Assembly (NCBI GenBank): GCA_028622995.1
Contig: JAJQJQ010000002.1
Coordinates: 806,001 to 870,000, forward strand
Length of the DNA: 64,000 nt
From: Panagrolaimus kolymaensis
Lineage: Eukaryota > Nematoda > Chromadorea > Rhabditida > Panagrolaimidae
Reading direction: 5' to 3'
Part shown: positions 44,969 through 55,262 of the stretch, piece after piece
Layout: every line of letters starts with the position of its first letter
How positions within the stretch are numbered: the first letter of the stretch is position 1
Made by a program: the position numbers and the translations under genes
The notes under the pieces: model-generated
Told to the model about the DNA's origin: nothing
The model's input: only the letters and a program-made list of their open reading frames with translations
Databases searched by the model: none

Positions 44969-46491
44969 ATTATAGTTTTATAAAGAGTAAACGAACGCAA
45001 ACAATGTGAATAAAAACAGGAGGTTATTATAAAAAAAATCACGTGTTCGTTATTTTATAGCTGTTAATACAAAAGTAATAAACGTAGTTTCAATGAAATT
45101 TAAAAATGTTTTACTGCTAAACGGAAATTTTATTTTGTGTTTTCAATCTCGTGGAAATTAACACTTGCAAAATTAAAAAATTATGAAAGTAAAATAGCTT
45201 ATGGCTTTTAATTACTGCAAAAATGTATCAAAAATAAAAACGATGACAAAAAATATATTTGTAACAGAAACGGACATGTTTGCAACAACTACAACCTTCT
45301 GTAAAAAACCCGTGTGATTAAAAAAATTACACCACCCTAAAAAACTAAAACATTAAAAAACAGTTTTGATGGGTTCTACAACAACAAAAAATATGATTTC
45401 AATGAACCCTGCAATCGATAAATTACATTTAAAAAAATTAGAGAGGTATAGTTTACTTTCATCGATCTTCGTTTATCATAAGAAAAGCGAAGAAAACAAA
45501 AGTTTTGTTCAGACTTTTGATGCTGCTCAAATTTTGTGGCAATCACAAACATCAAAAAACATCAAGTTTAAGTAGGTTCACTTAAAAAAATGATCAAAAA
45601 GATCAAACTTTGAAATCTCGTTTGTGTCCATTTTTTTTGGAACGCTTTTGCTGCAAATAAAACATAACATGGAAAAAAACCTGAAAGAAATGTGAATGTG
45701 TCTTCTTTGTTACTTTTACCACAAAAAAAAAATAAAGAGTCAGAGGAGTTTCATCCATTCATTGTTCCTTTCTATTAAAAAAATAAAATAATACTACCAC
45801 TTTTGACATTCGATAGAAAAAAAAGAAAAAAAGATGAGAACAGGGAGGCAAAAAAATTTTGGCTACATACATGCTTTCAATGTGAAAACCACCAACTCTT
45901 ATTGTCGTCACTTTTTCTTCTTTTTTGAAGTTTTCTTTTTTTAACGACCCAAAGATTTTTTTTTCAATAAAATAAATTTTTTTCTGCAAAAGCAAACTTT
46001 TTTCGATACAAAAAAAAGATTTGGTGTGAAAAGAAATGGAAAGAAATACAAGAGTTTATTTTTAAAAAAAATTGGTAGCTAAAATAAGTTTTGATTGAAA
46101 AATAATGTTTTCCGGGAAAAAATGAATATTATAATAAAGTAATTAAGTAAATTCAGTTTACAATTTCGTGAAGAAAAAAGATTAATAGTTTTTGCTCTTT
46201 TTCCTTTGAAACATCAAAAGCGGAAAAAAAAGAGAAATAAAATAAAAAGTTTGATTCTTTTTTGAATGCAGAAATATCGGAAAACGTCACACCGCCCATG
46301 TCAATAGTTTATAAGAAAAAAAACGTGAAAAGAATGTGATCGCTGCATGGATTTTATTTTCTGCAGTTTAGAAATTTCTGATATCTTTCAAAGATTGGAA
46401 AGTTTTCCATTCGATCTTTTTTATCGCTTTTTTTTCATCTAAATTTTTTTTCTGTCTTTATTCATTCACATTTTTTTCCTGCGTTTCCATC
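44969..46491. other. Gene desert, second part
   Basis: About 1.5 kb, AT-rich. The open frame at 45366-45575 has no splice partner or recognisable domain and is not called as a gene. Nothing else seen before the tRNA. Confidence 0.5.
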
Positions 46492-46563
46492 GGTCCTATA
46501 GTGTAGCGGTTATCACATTGGACTTTGAATCCAGTAACCCCGGTTCGATTCCGGGTAGGACCT
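46492..46563 (+). tRNA. tRNA-Gln (TTG anticodon)
   Basis: Acceptor GGTCCTA pairs with TAGGACC. The stem TTGGA/TCCAG (one G-T-type mismatch position) encloses loop CTTTGAA, anticodon TTG at 46525-46527. The T-arm contains GGTTCGATTCC, and a CTCTCTTTTT terminator follows. It is closely similar to the tRNA-Gln(CTG) inside the unc-38 intron, including the 3' flank CCTCTCTTTTT. Confidence 0.92.
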
Positions 46564-46628
46564 CTCTTTTTCGTTTTTTTTTTGATTTTCTAAATTTCTT
46601 CCCAGTTTTTATTTAAAAATAAAAAGAT

Positions 46629-47558
46629 TTATTTTTTTCTTTGTAAAATAATTTTATAAAATGGATCAATACAAAAATCTTCTCGATCTTCTGGCCAATA
46701 ATTATTTATATTCTCATCATCACTCGTTGGAATCCAAAAAATTTCGATTTCCCGTGTCACTGATCGAAGTAAAGCTTCAAAATCATCTTCATTTGGAATT
46801 TCCAAAAATGGATTAATTTTTACTGATTTTAATAATGATTTCATTTTTGAATGTTCCACAAGCAACCAAAGACTGTAAGAATCATAAATGATTGTTGAAA
46901 CATCGATGAGAGATAAATCACGAAGTTTTGGAAGCTTCGAAATTATTTCAGAAAATAAAATAGATTTATCGAGAATTAAATTTTTTAGGTTTACAGTGTG
47001 CAAGTTTGATGCAAATGTGAGTGTTTTCATAAGTGTTTCAGATTGAAGCCAAATGAAATTGAAACGAATCTAAAATTAAAAAAGAGTTTTATTTAAAAAA
47101 ATCCATTTATTCTTTGATTTTATTAATTCGAGTATTTTGAAGGAAAAAAAACATGCCTCATTAAGTTTAATAAAAGTAAAAAAATAATAATTTAAAATTC
47201 TTTCACATAAATCCCCATTTTCGCAACAATCATTTTCTGTTCTTTGTAAACGCAATAATTTGCAAGGAAAACACGCTTCAAGTTGGACCAAAATATCTTT
47301 AACATTTTGGCGGCTACAATTTAATGAAATTATTTTGGCATCATTAACCACGGTAATGTCATCATTTTCAATTTTTAAATAAACATTCGAATTAACTTTT
47401 AATGGTTCCAAACATTTTTTTATTTGTCTTTTAGAGTTTGAATTAAAATATTTATCAACAAACGATAATCGTCGAAGATTCAATGGAGATAATAATTCAA
47501 AAAAGCGCTGTCGACAAACTTCAGGAAGTTGATAAAATTCAAAATATTCCAAATTCAT
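46629..47558 (-). CDS. F-box-like protein with LRR-type region
   Basis: Two exons on the minus strand: 47157-47558 and 46629-47069; 280 aa. The N-terminus (YQLPEVCRQRFFELLSP, LRRLSFVDKYFNS) is an F-box pattern: LPxE-like start, then LxxLSxVxKxF. The rest is leucine-rich with short hydrophobic repeats (LHTVNLKNLIL, LPKLRDLSLIDV). F-box proteins recruit substrates to SCF ubiquitin ligases through SKP1; nematodes have large, fast-evolving families. The intron starts with GC (GAG-GCATGT), a GC-AG intron, which is what keeps the frame open; reading through instead stops after 26 codons. Start at 47558 is the first ATG. It lies only 58 bases from a 176-bp palindromic element. Confidence 0.65.
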
Positions 47559-48272
47559 GCTTGAGTAAAAATAGTAAAAACTCGAGCTATTTAAAAGTTA
47601 GCTTTGAGATTAGCCATATAAGACGCCGATATTTAAAAAAATTTTGTGCAGCACAAAATTCCTCACTTTTTTGAAAAAGTGTCTCTTTTGCCAAAAAAAT
47701 CAATTGAAAAAAATGGCAAAAGAGACACTTTTTCAAAAAAGTGAGGAATTTTGTGCTGCACAAAATTTTTTTAAATATCGGCGTCTTATATCATTTGTGC
47801 CAGCAGGCGAGCGATGGCGAGCAAGTCTTGTTTTTGAACACCTGACTTTCAACCATATTTTTTTGATCACAACATTCATTTTTGAGGATGATGATGACCA
47901 CGAGAAAGAGAAAACGAGGATAATGAAAGAAAGAAAAAAACAAGCTTTCATTTATGAACTTTTGAAGATTTTACTTTTCTTTCTGGCATTTTTTTTAACT
48001 TTGTTGTTTGATTTAATTTTCATAAAGTTTAAAACATTTTTCTGGAATGGAATTTTATCGCTTTTATTTTTATGAGTTTTTAAAAAATCAAACGTAACAA
48101 TGTCTCTATTATTTTTAAAGCGCAATAAGAAAGAGAGAACTTTGACAAAAAAAAGAACCATGATTTTTTTAGCCATTGATTGGGCCAAACAAAAAAATGT
48201 CAAAGAAATCGTTTTTTATATTTTGCAAGCGAGTCTATCTAACTTTGACCGTGTTTTTTCTATCTATGCCGT
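47559..48272. other. Spacer holding a palindromic element
   Basis: The palindrome at 47616-47791 occupies the left part. Overlapping open frames (47644-48075, 47733-47951) are produced by it and its AT-rich flank and are not genes. Confidence 0.55.
47616..47791. mobile_element. 176-bp palindromic (foldback) MITE-like element
   Basis: Left arm 47616-47693 and right arm 47714-47791 are inverted copies of 78 bases around a 20-base A-rich loop. I saw no mismatch in the arms. The ends read ATATAAGACGCC / GGCGTCTTATAT. The TA at each edge fits Tc1/mariner-type MITEs, which duplicate TA, but that duplication cannot be told from the arm itself. The near-identity of the arms suggests a young insertion. 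It is 58 bases upstream of the F-box gene and would fold into a long hairpin if transcribed. Confidence 0.75.
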
Positions 48273-48345
48273 GCCTTCTTAGCTCAGTTGGTAGAGCGTC
48301 AGACTTTTAATCTGAATGTCAGGGGTTCGAGCCCCCTAGAGGGCT
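48273..48345 (+). tRNA. tRNA-Lys (TTT anticodon), copy 1
   Basis: Acceptor GCCTTCT pairs with AGAGGGC. The anticodon stem CAGA/TCTG encloses CTTTTAA, anticodon TTT at 48306-48308. D-arm AGCTCAGTTGGTAGAGC and T-arm GGGGTTCGAGCCCC are textbook. The 3' flank AATATTTTTGCATTTTTTT supplies a T terminator. Confidence 0.95.
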
Positions 48346-48703
48346 AATATTTTTGCATTTTTTTGATATTCTGAATTGATTTGTATTTTTTAATCTTTGT
48401 TGAAGGTCGATTACATTTATTTTGAATCAAAACATATAAAAAAATTTATAAAAAGAAAATTTTTGTTTTTGTTAAAAAAGTTCAAAACCTGAGAAAATTA
48501 TTATATTTGATTAAATGACATAGATGAGATTATTGGAAATTAAATGCTCGAATGGGGAAAAGAATATAGTAATGCACAAAATGGTAAATTATTGAGAGAA
48601 AAAATAAATCTCAATTTTTTTTTGGAGGTAGTAATTTTACAAAAAGAAAAAAAAGTTTTAACGGAACCAGCCGATAGTTTTAAAAAAAATTCAGGGGCGA
48701 AAC
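48346..48703. other. Spacer between tRNA-Lys and the membrane-protein gene
   Basis: AT-rich 3' flank; poly-T and poly-A runs, no gene seen. Confidence 0.5.
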
Positions 48704-50230
48704 TCAATTGGCTTTAACAGTTTTTTGATAGTTAATAACTGTTCGTTTGTTGACACCATTTTCATCGATAATTCCATCATGAATGTCATCTTCTTCTTGT
48801 CGACAAATTTTATAGTAAATTGTTGCCAAAAATGAAACATAAAGGATTGCAACGACGAAGGGAGTGCAATGACTAAGATCATAAATTCCAAGCCAAAAGT
48901 GTCCAAAAGCATGAAGAGCAACGATGAGGCCTTGAGTTATAATACGTTGTAAAACATAATTCTTTTGATGGCGAACAGTAAAGTGGGAACCGAGAAGGGA
49001 AACGATGGCAGAGAAAAGCATGTAACAACCAAATTGACGAGAGAAAAGTTTATGGGCTCCATCAAGAAGGACTCGGTTTTTGATCTAAAAAAATTTAAAG
49101 TTTTTAAAGAACAAATTTGACACATATTTTAAAATAAAAATAGCAACGAAAAAAGGTTAAGAAAAAATCCTTAAGTTTTTGTTTGAAGATTTTTTGCGAT
49201 CCTTTAAAAATAAAAAACTTACTACAAGTTTTAAAATTTCATTTGGGAATGCAAAATTTGCGAAAGCATAAATGAATGAAAGAGCTGAATCACCGAGGAG
49301 AACTTTTTCAATATCGAGATTACTTCGACCTTCGATAAATCGTTGGGTTCGTTTACACATGAGATCAATTTCATCGGGAAGGTGTCGAGGTGAACGAATA
49401 AGACGGAAAATTTCAACAGCTGCCCAAACTCCATCAGTGAGAAGGATGGGAAGAAGATATCGATGATTGAATCGAACCCCACGAACATCGGGATCAGATA
49501 GATGATAGGCGGTAAAAAGATGAGTGAAAAGAAGGAAAGCAGCTGTGAGGGCTTTAGCAAAATGAACAATTGGTTCAACTCGAAGGGGATCATTTAGGCC
49601 TCGATAAGCGAAGAATGCGAAACCAATATGGAAGGCTCCCGCAAAACGTTGAAGGAAAGTGTGAAGAGGATCAAACTCGGAATAAACCTAAAATTTAACG
49701 GAATTATTTAGATAATTATAGGCGGCAAAAAGAGGAGAGTTCAAAAGGGTGTAATTATAGTTGTAAAATTGGTTTCCTTGTTGTAAAACAATTTTAAACA
49801 ATGGGAGTTAAAATGGGAAAGGGAACTGAAACATGCATTGGTCTAGTTCAACTTTTGGATTTTGTGATTTTCAATTTCAAATTTTGTTTTCTTTTGAAAT
49901 TGAAAAAATGCTAGTTTCAATCAAATTTCAAGAACAGAAAAAAAAAAAGTAAAAGATGGCTTTAATAAAAATCCAGTCACTCTATTTTAATGACAAGTTA
50001 CTGTTTCAAATCTTTATCCAAGATTAGCTTTTTAATCCCCTATAAAAAGCCCTTTCACTTACCAAAGGTCCATACAATAAACTTGGCCAAATCAACAAAA
50101 TTAAGCCAGTAATGGTATGGAATGCAATGCCGGCAGCTCGTTGAAATTCAAATCGAACCACTGAAGCACCGGCTAAAGTTCCAAGGGCAATATGAATGAT
50201 ATTTTCAATACCAGGAATAAACCACATCAT
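48704..50230 (-). CDS. Multi-span membrane protein, TP53I11-like, internally duplicated
   Basis: Three exons on the minus strand: 50063-50230, 49223-49687, 48704-49084; 337 aa. About eight hydrophobic segments fall into two similar halves. Each half has a helix ending FP/WP (IWPSLLYGPL; FAFPNEILKLV), a second helix after a charged segment (QRFAGAFHIGFAFFAYRGL; SRQFGCYMLFSAIVSLLG), a third after an RVEP or VLQR segment, and a fourth (LTDGVWAAVEIF; ILYVSFLATIYY). The second half recalls the order of the p53-inducible TP53I11 membrane protein (FPDQLYD ... GGALLSISLI ... YYYQVG). That assignment is by eye only. The tail is hydrophilic. An acceptor-like TTTTTGTAG lies 15 bases before the start. 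Function unknown. Confidence 0.6.
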
Positions 50231-50245
50231 GTTTGCGACAATTTC

Positions 50246-50254
50246 CTACAAAAA
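50246..50254 (-). promoter_or_regulatory. Probable trans-splice acceptor of the TP53I11-like gene
   Basis: Minus-strand TTTTTGTAG lies 15 bases before the ATG at 50230; no coding exon lies upstream. Confidence 0.35.
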
Positions 50255-52018
50255 TAAATATTTTAAATTTAAAGAAAGAAAAAAAGCTCAAGAAGAAAAA
50301 AAAGTTATTGATTATCAACAACAAGAGAAAAAATACAATACTACAACGATGAAGACAAGCTTCTCTCCAGTTCATCGTCGTTGTCGCGCAAGTACCCATC
50401 CTACTAACGACTATATCCAACATAGTTGTTCACAACAATAAAAAAAAGACTCGAATCTATGGCCTCTTATTTTTTTCTTCTTCTCAGTCAGCTGACTGAC
50501 TTGAAACACAACAACAACACACAGGAAAAAAAGATGCAAAAATCGGCAGCAACGAAACAACAAAAAAGAGACCTCCCATCCCCAGCTGCTGCTGTTAGTT
50601 CTAGTGTAGGCTTCTGTTCGAAGAAAAACGAGAGAGGAGGTTTGTTCGGAAATAACAACAATAACAACAATGCCTTTCTTCCTTCCTCGATGGATGGATG
50701 GATGATGTTGAAAGACGTTTGTTTTTGATTTGGCTCAGCGCCAAACAACTTTTTGCTATATTTTTTTGTTCGATGTTGTTTCAGAGGGTCGGGTTAAAAA
50801 TAGATGAGGGTGGAGCTCATTCAGAAATAATAGTGCGCGAAAAAAAGGGCCAAGGCCGAGAAGGAACAACTACATTAATTCATTCTCTCTTTGGATGGTT
50901 GGATGGATAGATGGATGGATTGACCGAGGTTGGTTTGAACCATCACTACAACCATCAAAAAAAAAATAATTCAGTTGAGCGGAAGAAAATAAAACAACCA
51001 AGAAAAATATGAATGAGTTCAGGAAATGTGAATATACAATAAAACAAAAACAAAAAAAGAAAACGGAAGAGGCATACAAAAAATGGGGAAATGGAATTAA
51101 TTTGAAGGGCGAGAATTGAGTTCGGCAAAAAAAGAAAGAAAAGAGATGATGATGAGATCTGAATCAGATTTAATTAATCTTAAATCAAGATTTTTTGTTG
51201 CAAATTTTATGGTCCATTGAAAGAAAAGGCGATTCAAAAGCTTATGCAAGGAATTCAATGTGAGATACATGAAAGATAAATTTTATTGGCAATATTTCCA
51301 AAATCCCATTCGAAGACTTAATAACAATATGTTTTATCGAAACCATTGCAATTCTAAGTTTTGAATCAAAAAATTAAATTATTTATTGGTTCAACATTGT
51401 CCAAATTCATCGACTACAACACCAAACAACATCTCTAGTTTTCGCTGTTTTTAGTCAATAATGTTGACCGCAAAAAAAGGTTTTCTCGTATGATTCGAAA
51501 ATACGTTTTTATGTTGTTTGCATATTCACCTTCAAGGCTTTCAAGTGCTTTCTTATAGTCTCCATTTTTCTTTATTTTCTTTCTTTCTTATTTTTCTGCT
51601 GACCTTTTGTATTTGATCTTCTTCTACGAGACTCAAGTTACTCTTCATTCAGTCATTCATCCATCGACAAACATTTATTTATTCATTGAAGAAAAAAACT
51701 CATTTTCTTTAGGTTTTCTCGTGTCTTTTTGACTTTGGGTAAAATTTTGAATGAAACCATATTTTTTAATAATTATCACAAAAACGGAAAACTTTTTTGT
51801 TTTCTCATTTTTTTGAAGAAAAAAATGATGCAAAATAAGAAAAAATTTTCTTGTTGACAAGTTTCAAATTTTTATTTGTTGACACACATTCTTTCAAAAT
51901 AATTTTTCAAACATTCCATAATCATGTGACGAGGGCAAACAATGAAGAAAAAAACTTTGACAACTACTTTTTGTGAAAAAAGGGTAATGTTTTTTTGTTT
52001 AAAAAATGCAAAAATATT
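50255..52018. other. Low-complexity intergenic region
   Basis: No supported exon. Holds AAC/CAA-rich repeats near 50515 and 50655, and two TGGA microsatellites (about 50686-50704 and 50893-50920). Open frames here are compositional artefacts. Confidence 0.5.
50893..50920. repeat. TGGA microsatellite
   Basis: Imperfect run of TGGA/TGGT units (GGATGGTTGGATGGATAG...). A shorter run of the same unit lies at 50686-50704. Confidence 0.6.
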
Positions 52019-52091
52019 AGCCCTCTAGGGGGCTCGAACCCCTGACATTCAGATTAAAAGTCTGACGCTCTACCAACTGAGCTAAGAAGGC
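52019..52091 (-). tRNA. tRNA-Lys (TTT anticodon), copy 2
   Basis: Reverse complement of 52019-52091 is base-for-base identical to the tRNA-Lys at 48273-48345, anticodon TTT at 52058-52056. The 3' flank (AATATTTTTGCATTTTTT) is also shared for about 18 bases, so the two are a recent inverted duplicate about 3.7 kb apart. Confidence 0.95.
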
Positions 52092-52223
52092 GTGGAAGAC
52101 GAGAGAAAAAGAAGAGGTTTGATAAAGGCCAAATGCACTCCAAATAAATGTCAAAAGAAAAGAGCAAACATTTATTTCAAGAACCTTTTATCACAAAATT
52201 TTCGGTTAGCATTTTATTATATT

Positions 52224-52532
52224 TTATATTCTAAGTTTAAAAAAATCAATACCTTTTAATTTAAGTAAATATGAGTGACGATGTTTAGTAGCATTGGTTA
52301 TTTTTAAACGAGTAAGTTTAAACTTTTTTGGAAGTTTTTTACGATGAAAGATTTCTTTTCGTTTTCCATGGGTTTTATTCAACAACGATTGTTTCATGCT
52401 TCTAATAAAGAATGGTTCAAAGATATTGGCAATCTTGTATGTTGTTGCATACGATAATAAACTGGATTCAACAAGAAAATGTTTTGAAAAATAAAAACAA
52501 ATAAACAAAAATAAAAGAATTTTTTGAGACAT
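52224..52532 (-). CDS. Possible small secreted basic protein, 102 aa
   Basis: Single open frame. It starts MSQKILLFLFICFYF and a Ser-rich cleavage-like region follows, so a signal peptide is plausible. The rest is Lys/Arg-rich (KRKEIFHRKKLPKKFK) with no cysteines. No family recognised. Small secreted proteins are common effectors in parasitic nematodes, but there is nothing here to prove that, and AT-rich DNA can give such frames by chance. No intron and no clear trans-splice acceptor. Confidence 0.35.
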   Translation of the reverse strand: MSQKILLFLFICFYFSKHFLVESSLLSYATTYKIANIFEPFFIRSMKQSLLNKTHGKRKEIFHRKKLPKKFKLTRLKITNATKHRHSYLLKLKGIDFFKLRI

Positions 52533-55262
52533 TTTATTTCTTCTTCAAATTAGAAAACCTATTTTTTTATTGCCATTCACAAACTTTATTTATACAATTT
52601 CTAGAAATGTGATTATTACGTAAAATCAAGAACATTTGTTGTTTTTAAACTGTTTTTACAGTTCTTTTTATTACATAATTAAATTTTAATATGAAACCAA
52701 AAATTAAATAACACATTTTTATTTAAAAAGGATACATTGTTTTGCTCCGAAGTTAAAATAAGGTTGTTTGTTTTGTATCTACCTTGCAAAAGCTCAAAGT
52801 TGAATGAACGAACATAAACAACTTTTTTGTTTAAAGTACAAATCTTAATGCTTAGCTACAATGAAAAGATATCGAAAACAAATCTAAATCGAATTTTATA
52901 TTTAAAAAAACTAGGAGCAAAAAAAAGTTGAAAACAATAAAAATGTTTGAACTTTTCAAATTTTAAAATGCTGCCCGTTTTTTTTAATGTTTAAAAATTA
53001 ATAACAATAAGTTTCAAAGTCTAAATGTATACTGTAGCTTCTAACAAAAAAAACTTAATTATCTTTGGATTATAAAACATTTAAGTTTACAATGATGGCT
53101 TCTTTTTTAAATGAATTTTCAAAATTTAAATGCATTTTTTAGTTTTAAAAATGGCTATAAAGCTGCTTAGATTTTATTTTCACATTATTTTGTCTGATGA
53201 AAAACTTCTCACATTAGTCGTCATCATCATTAGTTAGTTAGTCAGTCAATAAAATGAATGGAGCGATAAAAAAAGCAATATTTATTTATTTTATTTTTTA
53301 TATAATTGACACTTTAGCTTGTATTAAAAACTTCCGGTTTTGTTTTTCTTTTAAGCTCAATTTATTTGCGTCATCAAATTTATGCAGTAAAAAATAAAGA
53401 AGAAATATATAATAAACCAAATCTGCTTACTTAATGACGTCGTCTTATTGAGACAAGTTTAATGGAGTTTGCTTATATTTAAAAAAGCATCAGGCTGACT
53501 GCTTTGTTTTTTATTTTTATAATTAAATATTTTTTTCTTTCATTCATGCAAAAATGTTTTTTTTTCAATGGTGAAAACCAAGCTTTAAGCTTTGTTTTTT
53601 TAAACTGCTCATTATTTTTTGCAAGCAAAAAAATTCTTACTGTAAATGGAGATGTTTGCTTACGTGTATGTATGAATGCGTTTGCTCAAAATTAATAAAT
53701 TCAAATATTTTCTATTTTTTTTTTTCAAAACCACAAAGAAAAATAAAATAATGACAATAAAAAGGAAAGAAAGAATCAAAAAAAAAATAGGAAAGACACG
53801 CTCGCAATTTTTTTTAAATAATAAAACTTTTTGACGTTGCGTCTATCACAAACACCATTTTCGAGCTGGAAAAAGAAATAAAAAAATTAAAAAACAAAAT
53901 AATAATTCAAGTATTAATTTTTTTTCGTTTGTAAAATGAATGAAATGAAAATCATAACAAATAAAATAATAATAATAACACAGATTTGTTTGAATCCTTT
54001 TTTTATATAAAAAATAAAAATATGTATGTATGTAAAAAAACATGAAACCTCTAATAATAATTATAATGAACTTTTTTTTCATATATGTTTGGAAAATAAA
54101 ATACAAAAAAACATAAAATAATAAATAACAAAATAACATTTTGTATAATAATAATAATAAAAAATGCAAAATCACAAAAGTATGCAAAGAAAGTAATTTT
54201 TTTTAAACAAATATTGTCGTTGACTTAGAACCAACCAAAATAGGAATAAATTTTAAAATAAAATAAAAAACACCAATCAAATTTTTTTTTGTTTTATTAG
54301 AAAAATAGATAAATATTCATATTTTGGATTATGGAAAAAAACGTAGGGATATATTCTTTAAAAGTTTTTTTTGTTTGTTGGTTGATAAAAAAAAATAAGT
54401 GTGAATTTTGCGCGCAAAAAAGTATGCATTTTTTTTCTTAATAAAATAAAATTTAACCCAAAAAAGAAATGATACGGAAAAGTAAAGGAAAAAAAACTTT
54501 GATATATATTTTTTGTAAAACTTTTTTTTTGTATTTAAGGAAAGAGAAGGATGGAAAGAAAGATAGATAGAGAGAGCACCATACATACTTTTTTTGAACG
54601 TTTTAAGACACAGAAAAAACAATGGAATTTTTTTTAAAAATGAAAATAAAAGAGATAAATAAAATTTCAAACAAATACATTTTTAAAGATATAATAAAAA
54701 AATATTTAATCACCAGTTAGAGATATGCGCGCAAAAAAGTGCTGCAACGATCATCAAAAAAGAAGAAGAAAACAATAAAAATGTTAGACAAAAAAATTAA
54801 CACATAAAAATATATATTAGCGCGGTATAACCACCAGGAAGAACAAAATCACTTTAAAGGGTTTTTTATTCAACAAAAAATGAATTTTCTTTGAAATAAA
54901 AAAAACCTTTTACACATAAAACATTTAAAACTATTTTTTGTTTTGACGATGGACAATAAAGAAAGGACTTCGGTAAAATAAATATATGAACGGATAAAAA
55001 AAAGAAGCAAGCACATATAATCATGTTAATAAACATTGACAAAAAAAGAAAGAAGGGATTCTTTTGCTGTCGATTTAAACTTCAATTGTGGATGATGATG
55101 ACGATGGAATGTGTATAAACTATGCGTGTTGTTGATGTTGTTGTTGTTGTTTGTGGTGGTGTAAATCAATGAGTGTGCGTAAATGTATATATGTTAAATT
55201 AAAACATTAGTAATAGTAGAATTTCACATAAATTTTTAAAATTAATTTAATTAATTTAATTG
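52533..55262. other. Gene-free AT-rich stretch with microsatellites
   Basis: About 2.7 kb with no supported exon. AAT/ATA repeats lie near 53960 and 54150, a GATA/GA run near 54560, and a GTT/GTG run near 55130. It includes the 3' flank of the FNDC3-like gene. Long Phe/Tyr-rich open frames (for example 53846-54187 and 54329-54670) are compositional. Confidence 0.5.

Noticed and set aside
44636..44983. 115-aa open frame rich in Arg/Ala/Gly/Pro
   Set aside because: It lies entirely on the CGCCCG/GCGGGC repeats of the hAT-type element and its target duplication; no domain, composition artefact.
45366..45575. 69-aa open frame in the desert
   Set aside because: No splice partner, signal, or recognisable motif; expected by chance in AT-rich DNA.
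47644..48075. Open frames on both strands around 47.6-48.1 kb
   Set aside because: They read through the 176-bp palindrome and give the same peptide on both strands; not independent genes.
53846..54670. Two 113-aa Phe/Tyr-rich minus-strand frames
   Set aside because: Produced by AAAATA-type low-complexity runs; look hydrophobic but have no real membrane-protein features.
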